Shown here piece by piece: positions 24,644 through 36,115 of a stretch of DNA of 64,000 bases. This DNA is from Xylaria sp. FL1777. Taxonomy: Eukaryota; Ascomycota; Sordariomycetes; Xylariales; Xylariaceae. The notes beneath the pieces were generated by a model. That model searched no databases. It was not told the origin of the DNA and saw only the letters and a program-made list of their open reading frames with translations. A program made the translations under genes and the position numbers. Location of the stretch: assembly GCA_022578965.1 (NCBI GenBank), contig MU400540.1:124001-188000 (forward strand). Reading direction: 5' to 3'. How positions within the stretch are numbered: the stretch's first letter is position 1; every line of letters begins with the position of its first letter.

Positions 24644-26369
24644 ATGGTGCCCAGTTGGCGAAATGATCTATCTAACTTAAAAATAGACTCGGTCTGTACC
24701 GATCTCGGGAAACTCCTTTCGCCGCTAGGATGGAGAGAGCGGGAGCTTCTGCGGGCGACGTTTGACATGTACTGCATTGAGGACTCGGCGCAAGAGAAGT
24801 GTAAAATTCTTGTATTCTTCTACGAGTTAAGCAACCACTCATGGATTAATAGTCTGGAACGAAGAGAGCTTCCGCAGGCATGTTCGGAGTAGATATCCGG
24901 CGACGGTCATCTGTGATGCTGCGATCCAGCTTCTCTGGAGGAGTTTCCATTTTTACGCCTACCACCCGTTTCCTCGTGATATCCGGCACGCAAAGGTCGA
25001 TTATGATGCATTCCAACGTGCTGCTCTACTCATCGTCTTCCAATGTGATGGTTTCCTCGGCACCCGCGAACTTGATTGGTTCTGGCGCAATGATGCGGCC
25101 TTTTTCCGTAAGGCCAGCTTGGAACGAATTTTCAGAAGCATCGCGCTTCCAGAGAATACGGCTAAAGAAGAGATATCAAGGCAACTGAATAGCATGATCT
25201 CTGCTGTGAGCGACGTACAAGACGTCTTGATCATGGTTGGGCCACAATTCATGCACACGTTCCCCACACCCGAACAGCTGGAGACGGTGCCGCGGAGGTT
25301 GTTCGGTGGGAGGCTGCACTTCTTGAGAGGAGTGCTGAGGCGCGAAGAAGTATCGACCTTGATAAGTTTGTTGCTTCGCATGCGATTAAGCGAAGAGAAA
25401 TGGTGCTCTTTTTATACTCTGAGTGATATCGTGGAAGTTAACCCGGGGGTGGAAGACTTGACCACGGCCTTGGTCGACAGTATAATCGAGAACGAGAGCG
25501 AGCATATCATCATATCTGAGCGATTACTCACAATAATGGGCCTAATGGTAAGATAAATTTCACGTGAAAGGCCGAGATGAGCGGCTTTTACTAATGTGTT
25601 GCAGCCTAACATTCAGTTGCGATTCTATCAGCTCTGGGCGGCCTTATTCCAACCCTCAGGGGCTGCCGAGAGGACTAGCATATCCCGAGTACCCGGAATT
25701 GTGCCATCTCATATACTTGGTGCCATCTCGCTCTTTGCGCCTGACAGTAGGATGCAGGGCGGCCATCTCAATAAAATCGACATGAAATACACACGGATAG
25801 CGCTGGAGGGAGTGGCGGCATCTGGAGACTCATACGATACAACCGTACTCCGGTTGACCGGTGCCTTATCGAACTGCGCATCCGGGTGTGTTGTGCTGTT
25901 CTCCGGCCGTGCAGTCGCAACATCTCCAAAGACAGTGATAGGCGTCTACTTGTCTGGCCCGCCGCAGACGAGCGGCACTCAAGCGGGAATCGAGACGCGC
26001 GAGTCTGGAAGCAATACAACCCACGTGCTTTTCCAACTCCAGCCTAGTTTCCGTCTTTCACGGTGGACCGAATCCAATGCATCGCTTTCAGGCCTGATCA
26101 AAGCAGAACAGGACGTGTCGCTTGGGGAGAATACGGCAAACGAATATTCGGAGTCATCTAGTACCCCTTATTGGATTGGGGATCCCGTGGGCCAATCTAC
26201 ACGCCTTAGGGTTGATACAGGGAAGAAAACAGTGACATTGACCAGCGGTGATAAAGGATGGCGCATGAATGCCGATACGGGAGTAGACGATACATTCATT
26301 AAGAACTGCACCGTTACGATCCAGAATGCTCAGATGGACGTGTTTAAGGTGGTTGGCCTAGGTACCTAA
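24644..26369 (+). CDS. TLDc-like domain protein (start unresolved)
   Basis: The C-terminal half resembles the TLDc fold (TBC/LysM-associated, oxidation-resistance type) as found in fungal cytosolic proteins. Segments of note are HVLFQLQPSFRLSRWTESN, YWIGDPVGQSTRLRVDTGKK and KNCTVTIQNAQMDVFKVVGL. They correspond to the TLDc pattern of an F-x-L strand, a glycine-rich strand and the C-x-T-x-x-N...VEVW-like end. The last intron is 25548-25604; the exons on both sides join in phase. The exon before it is open from about 24810 to 25547 and includes YPATVICDAAIQLLWRSFHF and LGTRELDWFWRNDAAFF, a helical region like that preceding TLDc in related fungal proteins. A further upstream exon probably starts at 24644 (LGKLLSPLGWRERELLRATF), but its splice to the next exon did not resolve in phase. 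The 5' end is therefore uncertain. Confidence 0.55.
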
Positions 26370-28653
26370 AAGGTAGGTAAGACAACTTACATACCTAGAG
26401 ACTACATCACTAAAATAACCACTAGCGTGTTAATACTAGAACATTCGTAGGTAGTCAGCTAAGACTCACTAGAGCCGCTGTTAGTCCTTGCTAGCATCGT
26501 ATCACGTGATGAGATGATCATTCACCCACTCTCGACGTACATCTACGACTTTGTGTTTACATGAAAACTACCTTGTCAAAGGTAGGATTCTCATGTCCAA
26601 ATCAAGAAATCTAAGGTGGCTATTATTTATCTTTTTAGGGAGCATCATGGACTTCATGAGTACTTGTTGTTATGTGAGATTCTGCACTTTCCCCATTTTT
26701 GCTGCTGCTACAAGGCTTTTCATAGTAGTAAAAACTGACTCTTTACAATATTTAAGAAATATAAATTAATACAAGGGTTGAAGCTTTGGTACATGTATAG
26801 AAGCCTCCAGGACTGGAAGTGTCAGCATCCGAAACGGAATCCCCCATGCTACCTGCGACCCATTGGCTGGAGTTTCTTTACGTAACTGTAAGCTTCTGAA
26901 ATTTAAACAAGATCATTGGTTTAAAATCATTTTTACAAGTCGCATTATGAAACTGATCTTCGCGAGAGATCTAGCACTGTAATATAATTCTGATCGAAAG
27001 CTGTCAACTTCTTTTGTTCAAAGTATTGTCAAAGTGGTTCGAATGAGACTTACAACAGTTTATTGGCTACCCCCTATAGCTCTACATCCTTGTGTAGATC
27101 GGTTACATCGTTTATGTACGCCCGTTATTATCAGCTGTTTATAGGTAGCAAGCAATAGTTGCTCTAGAAATATAATCAACAAGGGGATAATTAGGTGAAA
27201 GATATGAAGAAAACGAAGTACCTCGAAATTTATTCGTTTGATTTGGCGTACGTTCCTGTCAAGTGTACTGCATACTGTTGTTACACTAAACGTAACAACG
27301 GCAGTGTTTTGCGTAACACGATCTCGCATAGCTCAAATGGATGCAAAAGTCCAAACTATACATAGAGGTAGCTAGTACGTAGTAGGAATATATAATGCTG
27401 TGATTACTTTAGCTCGTTCCAGCTGCTGCTACCTCACTATCTTACATATGCTGTGTGATGCTTTCTATATGAATTAGATTTTTGAATTAGCGTAACCAGG
27501 TGATTAATTAAGGACGTGTTCGGAGCTTGCCTCAATCACAAATAGCATTATGTAGCTAATTGGAGTTTGACTATCCTCTTGTTGATTGATCGATGAACTG
27601 TGTATGGAACATGTGGCGTAGGCTTAATGTATTATATAAGCAAACGACGTGTACCATGAGCTGCAAAAGCTTTTTCCAACTCACTACCTATGTTGGCACT
27701 ATATAACAAGTCTTTTGTAGTCATATTATACACCTGAGCCTCTATTGGCTTCAGGGAATCCTAGCCCTCCATATGGAGACTTCGAGGCTAGATGAGTTGG
27801 ATTCTTTAGAGGAGGAACTCTCAGTAGACATCGTGACCTTAGTGACCTTCCGCTAGCAAGTCATATAATGCTTAATAATATTAAAAGAATATTGGGTAAG
27901 CGAAGCGACGGGTGGCTTACGGAGAGGGTGAAGAAACGAAGAGGGGCTGAGTGGATCTGTACGGCGGCGCTTGGCGCGCTTGACGGGCTTGACTGGCCTG
28001 ACGATTGGGGTTGTTTTCTAGGAGGTAGGTCGCAGACGAGACAAGAACAAGTTGTTATTATAGCCCCTATGGAAATATACAATGAGAGAATATCGCAAGA
28101 CCAGTTGAGAATGGCTATTACGATACCCATGTGAACAGGAGAATGTATATATATACTCAATAGCCAGCCTGCGAAGGTTGTGAAGACCCTGCGCACAACG
28201 TATTATTACATATGTACCCCATACCGGAGTCCTTACAGTGGCAACACGGTATCTTGATTATATGTAGTCACACCTGTCGCCCGGCTATACCCTCCATCCA
28301 CCCCGCATCCGTTTCCAACGCAGTAACTCTCCAGCCACGGGAGATTTTGCCTCAGCGTTTTTGGCGCAAGTACCACAAGACGCAATAGTAGGACAACGTA
28401 TTAGCGTGCCAAGAATCTCTAACCAGGCACCCTTTACTGAAGATAGACTGCCTACGTGTATGTAAGCCCTGCCACAGTCGTGCCTATTTCGGAGCTTTAG
28501 CTTCCCCTCTTCGCGCCTTGGTCTTATATGTGCCGTTGTGCTGTTGTGCCTAACCTTGCTTCCTATCCCATCTCCTCATCACACCGAGCATTTTTGGTTA
28601 CATAACAGAGTCTAGTCGGCCCCCAAATCTATCAACGGACAGAAGCCGCAAGC
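26370..28653. other. Intergenic with one arm of a diverged direct repeat
   Basis: No gene is supported. Short frames at 26551-26769 (+), 27060-27329 (-) and 27868-28134 (+) have no motifs. The segment at about 26785-26920 has a related copy at about 30875-30966. The last 250 bases before 28654 are CT-rich promoter-like sequence. Confidence 0.45.
26785..26920 (+). repeat. Diverged direct repeat, copy 1
   Basis: From 26800, 21 consecutive bases beginning GAAGCCTCCAGG are identical to those from 30891. The similarity continues with mismatches (ATCCGAAACGGAA here, ATCCGGAAATGGAA in copy 2). It resumes at AACAAGATCATTG (26906-26918 here; 30953-30965 in copy 2). TTGAAG precedes both copies. The spacing differs by about 44 bases, so the copies have diverged by deletion or insertion. 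Confidence 0.65.
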
Positions 28654-30330
28654 ATGGAACCCCCTATTTGTATAGGCGGCCGTTCCCACCTTACCGTAGA
28701 TGACGGACCGGCTGGGGACATCCATGCCCATCCCGAAATCGAGGGCTTGTCACTCACTCCCGTCCAGCCCATGCCGTACGACCAGCACGACCAGCACGAT
28801 ACCGACTCTGACCTAGAATCCGCTGATGGAAGAACTGTCGACACCATCTCTACCCACAGCTCCGAGAGTGAAACTTTCTTCAGTCGAGACGATGAGTCAG
28901 TCGTTACGGGACCAACTAGCCTTGCTCCATCGTCCACGGGACGCGAAGATAATCGAAATCAAAGTATCACTGTCTCTAGCTTCGACCGTTTGGTCACCGT
29001 TGACCTGAGAAGAACTTCGGATACACCGAGGGACCCCATCTCGAACCTGTTGACAATGGAGATTAGCCCAGGGGACGATGGAGCCAGCCCTAGTATCACC
29101 CCCCGTATGAACTGGGGAGGTTCCGAAAACGCTCCGGTGTTTGTAAACGATCTGACTTCTGCCAACCTTCCAGAGTCTGTCCGTGAAGACATTGTCCGTT
29201 TTGAAGCCGACTTGGGGTCTGAAGGCATGTCATCCACCTCTGGCTCCGGGTTGAGTCGTAATTTGGTTCCCACCCATACTGCTACTATTACTGGGATTAG
29301 TGCAGTGGCCAAGGCTGGAGGCTCTCTCCAGTACAGGATGATGTATAACAAACCTGGTTTGAACATGCTGAGCAAGTGTCAGATGAAAGAGGTCCTGAAT
29401 CCGGAGAACTTGCGAGATGTGTGCACTTTCTGCTATCACTGTCCCTCAAGCATGGTCGACTATTTGGGCATCCCCATCGCTGCGGCAGAGTCTCAATGTA
29501 ATCCCGGCTCCTCGATGATGGAAGAGGTTGTCAACTACCTATTCGAAATGCTGACGCAAGACCTTAATGGGGCGGCTCCAAAGATTAGGTGCTGGGTCCG
29601 CGGGCCGCCTGCGGCAGACGTAGCAACTCTCCGATTCGGCTTATATAAAACAATTGTTCTTCATAACCTTCAAAGCGGCAAGCCTATTACGTTCGTCTGC
29701 TGCGACGAAACCTTCCCATCTAAAGACTGGGCCAGGAAAGCTACCGAGGCATTCCTCAAAGGCGCTAGCCCTTGGGCTAAGGCCGGCCTGAAGTTCAAAC
29801 AGGTCGACCGCGGCATGCCTGCTCACTTCCGCATCGCCTTCTCTCTTTTCCCCAAGGATCTGGACTGCAGCGTTATCGCGCAAGCCTTTTTCCCCGGCAC
29901 GACCCAGCCGGAGGAGCGTACCCTATGGGTGTACCTTCTAGCTTTCCACGAGCAAGAGGTCGACTATATGGCCGGCTACATGGGGCATGAAGCCGGCCAC
30001 ATCGGTGGCTCTAGGCACGGCTTCGACGAGCATAAACTGCCCAACGGCTCCGAGAAGCCAGAGTGGAAGTCGGTTACCATGGGACCCGACAACCCCAAGA
30101 GCGTGATGAACTATCACGACGACCCGGCCGACTTCGTTGTCCAGTTGGAGGACATTCGTGACATGAAAGACATGCACAATTATACTGGAAATGAGTACAA
30201 AGGGTACAAGGTCCGCAAAGTTGAGCCAGAGACCTGGGTCTATCCATCAATGCTGTCGTTTGAGTTCGTTATGAATTATTTGCTCAGGAAGATGAAGGAA
30301 TCTTCAAGCCCTGGAGCTAGGAGATGTTAG
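28654..30330 (+). CDS. Metzincin-type zinc metalloprotease, cytosolic
   Basis: A single open exon of 558 codons. The catalytic signature is explicit: HEAGHIGGSRH at residues 445-455 is the metzincin motif HExxHxxGxxH (zinc ligands His445, His449, His455; base Glu446). Met485 in SVMNY is the expected Met-turn, 30 residues further on. Substrate is unknown. There is no signal peptide or membrane segment. Residues about 1-180 are acidic and Ser/Thr/Asp-rich and look disordered, including a short repeat of Asp-Gln-His. The catalytic region begins at about residue 285 (WVRGPPAADVATLRFGLYK, then WAKAGLKFKQVDRG, an astacin/matrixin-like edge strand). The protein ends after a helix with basic residues. 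An M10/M12-like peptidase that stays in the cytosol or nucleus is unusual; unconventional secretion is possible. Family confidence is high, biological role unknown. Confidence 0.8.
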   Translation: MEPPICIGGRSHLTVDDGPAGDIHAHPEIEGLSLTPVQPMPYDQHDQHDTDSDLESADGRTVDTISTHSSESETFFSRDDESVVTGPTSLAPSSTGREDNRNQSITVSSFDRLVTVDLRRTSDTPRDPISNLLTMEISPGDDGASPSITPRMNWGGSENAPVFVNDLTSANLPESVREDIVRFEADLGSEGMSSTSGSGLSRNLVPTHTATITGISAVAKAGGSLQYRMMYNKPGLNMLSKCQMKEVLNPENLRDVCTFCYHCPSSMVDYLGIPIAAAESQCNPGSSMMEEVVNYLFEMLTQDLNGAAPKIRCWVRGPPAADVATLRFGLYKTIVLHNLQSGKPITFVCCDETFPSKDWARKATEAFLKGASPWAKAGLKFKQVDRGMPAHFRIAFSLFPKDLDCSVIAQAFFPGTTQPEERTLWVYLLAFHEQEVDYMAGYMGHEAGHIGGSRHGFDEHKLPNGSEKPEWKSVTMGPDNPKSVMNYHDDPADFVVQLEDIRDMKDMHNYTGNEYKGYKVRKVEPETWVYPSMLSFEFVMNYLLRKMKESSSPGARRC

Positions 30331-30874
30331 TATACTGAAAAAATAAAATAAATAAATAATCTAAGCTACATAGAGATAGTCAATCACATGACCATTATCT
30401 AGATCTTGCGCAGTCTTGCATGATGTAGATAAATGTATTGGTGTCACAGTCATCACTGCTGATTGTTCTCGTATTGACCTATTATGATTAAACTAGAAGG
30501 GACGTTCTCCTATCCGCCCCAAGTACACGCTTGTTGGCTTAAATATGTAGGGCTAGTTATGGCCTGTACCCCCGGGCCATAATATCCAGTCTTATATCCG
30601 TATTGCTCCGTGACAATCGGCCCCAAAAATTACCATGTTGGTTCGGGAGTACCTCCACGGCATCAGTATAACCATCACACGATGCAATTACCACGTATTA
30701 CATAATCTATGCAACCAAAGTCGAGATCAGGCCATGTTACCAATGAAAACCAGGCGCATATCATAAACGGAGGCTCGGCGGCCGCGAGGAGGTGATGGAC
30801 AGGGGCGGCAGAACCCGTAGAACCGTCGCACCGCCACTCCGTACTGGGTTATCAATATTGCATACATACAAATA

Positions 30875-30966
30875 TTGAAGTGTTGGTATGGAAGCCTCCA
30901 GGACTGGAAGTTCTGGGATCCGGAAATGGAACGCTCGATACCACGAATGCTGAACAAGATCATTGA
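30875..30966 (+). repeat. Diverged direct repeat, copy 2
   Basis: This is the partner of the copy at 26785-26920, in the same orientation and about 4.1 kb downstream. The two lie on either side of the metalloprotease gene. The identical core starts at 30891 and the second shared block is 30953-30965. Confidence 0.65.
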
Positions 30967-32120
30967 ACGATGTTGGTTTCGCAGCTTCGGCTATAGAACA
31001 AAGCAGGAAGCGCGATTTTGAATAATATACGTATTACTATAGAACGTCACTAACATCAATAATTATAGATATTGGTTTTTTACAAGCGGAATATGTAAAG
31101 TGCATTAATGATGGTTGTTACTATTATTAGTAGAAGGAGGGCGTACCATCCAGGCTGGGTCGCTCACATATAGACCAAGACATCCCATTTTATGAGCCCT
31201 ACGACGTAGATACGGCGCATACTAACCTAATCGACCTCGGAATACGTAGCTTCGCCCCCGGGAACAAGAATAAGAGGCAACCTTCACCGACGGCCAAGTA
31301 ATGGATGTTTGAACTTTGCGCAGACGAGATGACGGAGAAATGCGCTCCACATAGACTAGACGATCAGCTACGGGTTGAAACACCCACATCCCGAGATGCC
31401 TCGTCACAGCTCAGCACAGCTTTTCCAATCGGGATCGTCTGGTTGGTCCACTGTTTTCTATCTGGAACCGAGTGGCTAGTATATGGTGCTTAGTCGTCAG
31501 CGTTTTCGATTGCGCGGCTAGTCAGCCACACACGGCACTTGAAACCTCCCAAGAATCAATCCCTGTATGCCTGACCTACACGATAGTCGTGATTGGCCAA
31601 TGTGTAAGCTTGAAAAAGCGTAGATTGAATTCCCGGGTCTAGTAGTAGCATGATGCCTGCCGGTAACGAAGAGGCGGCAAGGCGTCTCAGCGCGACTATT
31701 ATTACTCCATAACTCGTGATGATCTCAAAGACTTGAACGTGACAAGTGGCTCGGTTGACCCTCACCTCCGTAGACGTCTAGTATTTACTAGTAGCCTGGG
31801 GACGGTATTAGAGAATTATATGGCAACTAGCGTCCCTTAGTGCCGCCCAGCCAACGGCCAGTCCCGAATTTGCCAGCCTTGCCCTTGCCTGTTCTCATGG
31901 ATCATTATCAGGTAGTATGGGTGAACGACAATGCTGGCGGGACATAGGAGCCTCTCCCCATTCTCCCCATACCGCCTTACGAGTGCGCATGCGTAAGAGG
32001 TCCACTATGATGGGGTGACGTCGGTTCACAGAAGACAGAACAGACTATGGCCTATGCGAAGAGGCTATGCATGTAGACGTTGAGTTAAGAGACTTGGGAG
32101 AGATCCAGGAGATCAAGCAA

Positions 32121-32128
32121 TATATAAA
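32121..32128 (+). promoter_or_regulatory. Putative TATA box of dioxygenase gene
   Basis: TATATAAA lies 148 bases upstream of the ATG at 32276 and is followed by a CT-rich leader (32190-32240). That arrangement fits a strongly expressed fungal gene. Position only; no transcript evidence. Confidence 0.45.
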
Positions 32129-32275
32129 GAAACCTCGATTTCTCGAAAAATCGTCTTGTTTATTGGTTCATCACCACAACTCTCACAATCACTGCTATCT
32201 CATCCTTCTACAATTCTCTTTTTCATCCAGTTTCTCGTCACAGTTAAATTCGGAAGTTTTCTGTCTGCACGGAAA

Positions 32276-33406
32276 ATGCGTTTCACTCAGTCTTTCGTCT
32301 CCGGCTTGACCCTCCTTTCCGGGCCTGCGCTCGCCCACCCCGGCCATGACTTGACCAAAGAGATCGCCGAGCGCCGTGAATTCCTCGGCTCCGTCAAACG
32401 CGCCAATCTCTCCCACTGCGCTGAGAAACTCAAGGCTCGCGGTGTTAGCGAGCGAAATGTTGCGCGCCGAACTGCTCTCATCGAAGAGGCCCGAGTTAAG
32501 AGAGGCTTGAAGAAGCGTGACCTTGACACTGTCTTGGCGACTTCCCACAACGCCACCGAACTGGGATACACCGTAAACACTGATGCCGCCACTCTGTTCA
32601 GCGGCAACAACTCTTGTGTCCTGACTCCAGAGGTAACTCAGGGTCCTTACTGTGAGTCTCATTTACACAGAAGAGGTACTAGCTAAGCCTGAGCCTTGCA
32701 ACTAACTCGTTTTGTAGACGTTGGTGGCGAGTACATTCGACGCAATATCATCGAGGAACAGGGTGGTATCGATACTATCATTGACTATCAGATTATTGAC
32801 GTCAACACCTGCGACCCCGTTCCCAACGTCTATCTGGAGATGTGGCACTGCAACGCTACCGGTGTCTACTCTGGTATTGTTGCTTCCGGTAACGGTGACT
32901 CTTCGGATGCGACCAACATCGACAACACCTGGCTCCGTGGTATACAGATGAGCGACAGCGATGGCGTTGTGCAGTTCGAGTCCATCTTCCCCGGCCATTA
33001 CACCTCCCGCGCCACCCACATCCACTTGATGGTCCACACCAACGCCACCGTCTATGCCAACGGAACTCTGGGTAACGAGGTCTCCGCCAGCCACGTAGGC
33101 CAAAGCTTTTTCGACCAGACCTTGATCACCGCCGTCGAGGCTACTGCCCCCTACAACACCAACACGCAGGAGCTCACCACCAACGACGAGGACTCCATCC
33201 TGGAGGAGGAGACCCTCACCGATGGAGTCGACCCCTTCCACGAGTACACGCTCCTCGGCGACAGCGTTTCCGACGGTATCTTCGCCTGGCTGGCTTTCGG
33301 CATCAACGCAACCCAGACCCAGAGCATCACCCCCGCTGCCTTCTATTACGCCGAGGGTGGTGTTGAGAACGAGAACAGCGGCCCCCCAGGCTCTGCCCCT
33401 GCTTAA
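32276..33406 (+). CDS. Secreted intradiol ring-cleavage dioxygenase
   Basis: A predicted extracellular Fe(III) enzyme that opens catechol-type aromatic rings between the hydroxyls. Two exons, 32276-32651 and 32718-33406, join in phase (T|AC) to give 354 aa. Residues 1-20 form a signal peptide (MRFTQSFVSGLTLLSGPALA) followed by HPGHD. A helical, charged N-terminal region precedes the catalytic beta-sandwich, which begins at VTQGPYYVGGEYIRRNI. Iron ligands are recognisable: Tyr176 in TGVYSG, Tyr220 in PGHYTSR, and His226 and His228 in THIH. Several NxT/NxS sites fit secretion. The C-terminus is Gly/Pro/Ala-rich (PPGSAPA). Length and layout match the secreted fungal dioxygenases of lignin or plant-phenolic degradation. 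The start at 32276 was chosen because it yields a clean signal peptide; an upstream in-frame ATG at 32156 would bury it. Confidence 0.9.
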
Positions 33407-33890
33407 GCCGCTTATTAAAGTGCGGTTCTAACCGCGCGTGTTGTATGAAGAAGAATCTATTCTGCAGGCGGATTAGCGGGCTACGTCTTCACTACCTAGA
33501 TTCGGCCCAGTGCTCACTCTCATGGTCGGGGATTTTGGTAACTTACAAATTGTATATGTGTTTTGCCCGGTATATAAGCTATATAGACAAATATGATCGG
33601 TTTTTTGAGTTAGAAAATTTTCTCGTTCACACGTCACATGAATAGTATACACACCTTTAAATGCAGACAGAGGTCGCCCTTCCAAGGTGAAACAAATCGA
33701 GCAAGGCAGCTGTCAAACTTAGTTATTCTGTTTTCCATTTCTCCTCATACAGTGCACTAGTAGAGTTAACATAACCATAGAAAAACGGAGGCCTAACAGT
33801 TATAAGGGGTAGCAAACGACACGAGTATCCGTCTCGCGCCCTTATAATACCCGTATAGCGACTATAACCTTGCCTAGGCTTGAAATTTCG
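33407..33890. other. Intergenic, nothing recognised
   Basis: The 3' regions of the dioxygenase gene (+) and the F-box-like pseudogene (-) converge here. The sequence is AT-rich with no repeat I can identify. Confidence 0.45.
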
Positions 33891-34604
33891 TTAAAATTGT
33901 CTTGACCTTCCGCAATTAATGTTAAATACGAGTCCGACTCGAAAAAAGTCGTGGACACAGGCGAGTTGCTCCACTTCCCAATGAGCAAAGATGAGAAGGA
34001 AGTCGTTCACACACCGGCGTAACTCCGCATCCGGCATGGCCTCGACGATGTACAGCGCACGCATGGTACGGCATTTCCCGGAAATCGAGGGTTCTGCGGA
34101 CTGTAAAGTGTGTCCGTCCTTCCCCGCCGCGACAAGATCCTGCAATCTTGTCTTGGCAAAATCTTCGACTAGTCTAGATACCGCAGAGTGTAACCTTGAG
34201 ACACTGGCAACCTCACCAAGTGTCAAGTAGATGCTGACTTCGACGTTTCTTTCTCAGAAATGGGCTGTGTAGAATTCTTGTATTGATGAAAGCGTTGGGC
34301 TGGCTATCTTTGAGGCTTGCAGCGCGGCGATTGCTTCGGGGTGCACATCAGATGAATCCAATTCATTGACCATAGCCCGGGATGCGATTGTCGATGCACT
34401 CCCAGAGAAGGCGTTATAAAGTAAGCGATAATTGAGAATGGTGCAACGTACTGTAGTGAGGTTTTTTAAACTATAGAGGATAGCGTCGATTAACTCGGGG
34501 GGCAGGCGATAGAAATGCGATGTCTGGGCTGCCGGTTCGCGCTCCATGATGTAGGAGTCTGCAGCGGTGGAAATGAGAGGTGAGGAATGGTGATAACTTC
34601 GCAC
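33891..34604 (-). pseudogene. F-box-like gene interrupted by one TGA
   Basis: One continuous minus frame runs from the ATG at 34604 to 33891 (237 codons) except for a TGA at 34256-34254. Before the stop lies a fungal F-box-like N-terminus: HFYRLPPELIDAILYSLKNL, then VRCTILNYRLLYNAF and further helices. After it the same frame continues with protein-like sequence (EVASVSRLHSAVSRLVEDFA, and LRRCVNDFLLIFAHWEVEQL). No splice pair removes the stop in phase. The TGA could have arisen from TGG or CGA by a single transition. F-box proteins normally recruit substrates to SCF ubiquitin ligases. The upstream fragment alone would be 116 aa. Alternative start: the Met at 34547. Confidence 0.6.
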
Positions 34605-35142
34605 TGGAGTTATCGAAGGTAAGGTAATTATTGGTGTGTTCTATTCACTAACTAGGCAAGCACTGTCTTGGCAGCCCTTATATAGGGGCGATTTCTCCTC
34701 ACTTTTCCACCTGCCACGAAGGGGGTGGTGGTCGCGAAGTTTTTTGGCCCTTATACTATATTACGGCAACGCGACGACGAAGAACAGAACGCCGTAAAGA
34801 ATGCGACGACGCAACGATAAATGACTTCATTAGACGACACCTTTAGAGGGCATCGAAAGGCCTGGGTTAAGGGGTATTGACCTCTAAAGTTTGGAAACCA
34901 TACGGCAGCACAAGACCTCGATGTATACTCTCTTTACTATTGCGATGGATTTTCACGAGAACAAGGAAGATCACCAGAGGCAGTTAGTTATTAGCTTTCG
35001 ACTTCAATCTATTGGGTTTTCCTTTGATCGCTATATTCCCCCTATTTATTTGATCATCCGGCTTATTGTTGAGCCGTGCCGGTATCCACTTCAGCGTGAC
35101 TAACATATAATAATACAGTACACCCACAGTGATGCTTTTACA
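34605..35142. other. Promoter of F-box-like gene and short intergenic
   Basis: Apart from the promoter element listed separately I see no gene. A 70-codon frame at 34891-35103 (+) lacks any motif. Confidence 0.4.
34677..34684 (-). promoter_or_regulatory. Putative TATA box of F-box-like gene
   Basis: TATATAAG on the minus strand lies about 73 bases upstream of the ATG at 34604. The promoter thus still looks intact although the coding sequence is broken. Confidence 0.4.
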
Positions 35143-36110
35143 TTAACTATACCTGTAACTTTGCCACAATCTCTGCATAGGAGTTACAATGTCAACGTAG
35201 TAAAGAGCAATAGCGGCAGCAAAAACAGATACCGTTAGAGCAGCCCACTCCTGAAGGCCCAGTATACTACCCTCTTGTATCTGGGTCACATTCATGCCAA
35301 AAAAACTACATGTGAATGACAGGGGGACGAATATAAAAGCGAGAAATGTCAATTTGCCTACTCGCTGGGCCTGTTCAATGGCCTTCTGGGATTCGGATAT
35401 CGACATGCTGGACATAAGAACGGTAATCGATTCAGTTACGTGTTGATGGAGGATCTTTGCACGATTAAGAAGGTGCTCGAAATCCTGTTCGAGGCTTGAG
35501 GCTGCGGTAACCGCTTTTCGATGACCAGACTCGGAGCGGTCTCTAGGCCATCTCGAGTTTTTGGCGTTCTTAATACTATCAAGGATCCGCTGGGTCTTTT
35601 GAATGTACCTGTAAAGGATTTGTTTCGTAAATTTGAGACTTGGTAGACTCTGATACTGTACAGTCTCAGGTAGCGACGTGTACTTGTCTAATTTTACGTC
35701 GATGAGATTCAGGAATGCCATCTGTGAGCTTGCAGCGAAGCTAAACACTTCGTTTAGGCTGTAGAAGGCATCTTGGGACATAGTGGTCGGATGTAAGAAA
35801 CGGCCATAGTCCGTTGGTAAAAGTGAAGCAGACTGGGCATCACTTCCAGATGTGCCGTTGTCCTCTGTGTTTGGATTTGTGAACAGATGATATTTTAGGG
35901 CAGCCATGTGTTTGTGTCGGATGACTGGGAGTAGATGAGACTCCGGGGGTTGGACTGCCCAAGGCACTGAAGTTGTCGTAGGAGACTCGAGGCCAGAGTC
36001 AAGCCAAACAAGTACTACTCATGAGTCAGTCACGGAGACAGCGCTTTAATAACTCCATATGAGTCGGAACAACAGATATTCTTACCACTGAAAGTATTGG
36101 CATCATGACC
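35143..36110 (-). pseudogene. CorA-like Mg2+ transporter, 3' half of transposon-split gene
   Basis: This is the C-terminal half of a CorA-like protein whose 5' half lies at 43063-43836. It begins with the last 25 bases of exon 1 (36110-36086), then an intron (36085-36015), then exon 2 (36014-35143). The encoded region has long helices (cytosolic CorA stalk, residues about 370-490 of the joined protein). Two membrane segments follow at the end: LTFLAFIFVPLSFTCSFFG leading straight into the GMN motif (FGMNV), then AALTVSVFAAAIALYYVDIV. GMN at the end of TM1 is the hallmark of the CorA/Mrs2/Alr1 superfamily selectivity loop. No stop or frameshift lies within this half. It now lacks its own promoter and start, so a normal product cannot be made. 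Confidence 0.85.
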
Positions 36111-36115
36111 AGTTT
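36111..36115. repeat. Target-site duplication, left copy
   Basis: AGTTT lies immediately outside the left LTR. The identical 5 bases lie immediately outside the right LTR (43063-43067), which establishes an integrase-type insertion and the exact element borders. Confidence 0.9.

Larger units (their letters stand above)
30331..32275. other. Intergenic with second repeat copy
   Basis: No gene is supported. Frames at 30727-30963 (-), 31222-31407 (-) and 31305-31493 (+) have no motif. Copy 2 of the direct repeat lies near its left end. The right end (32100-32275) is the dioxygenase promoter and a CT-rich leader. Confidence 0.45.

Noticed and set aside
32156..32275. Upstream ATG at 32156 as start of the dioxygenase
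   Set aside because: It would add 40 residues before the signal peptide and lies close to the putative TATA box; 32276 gives a clean secretion signal.
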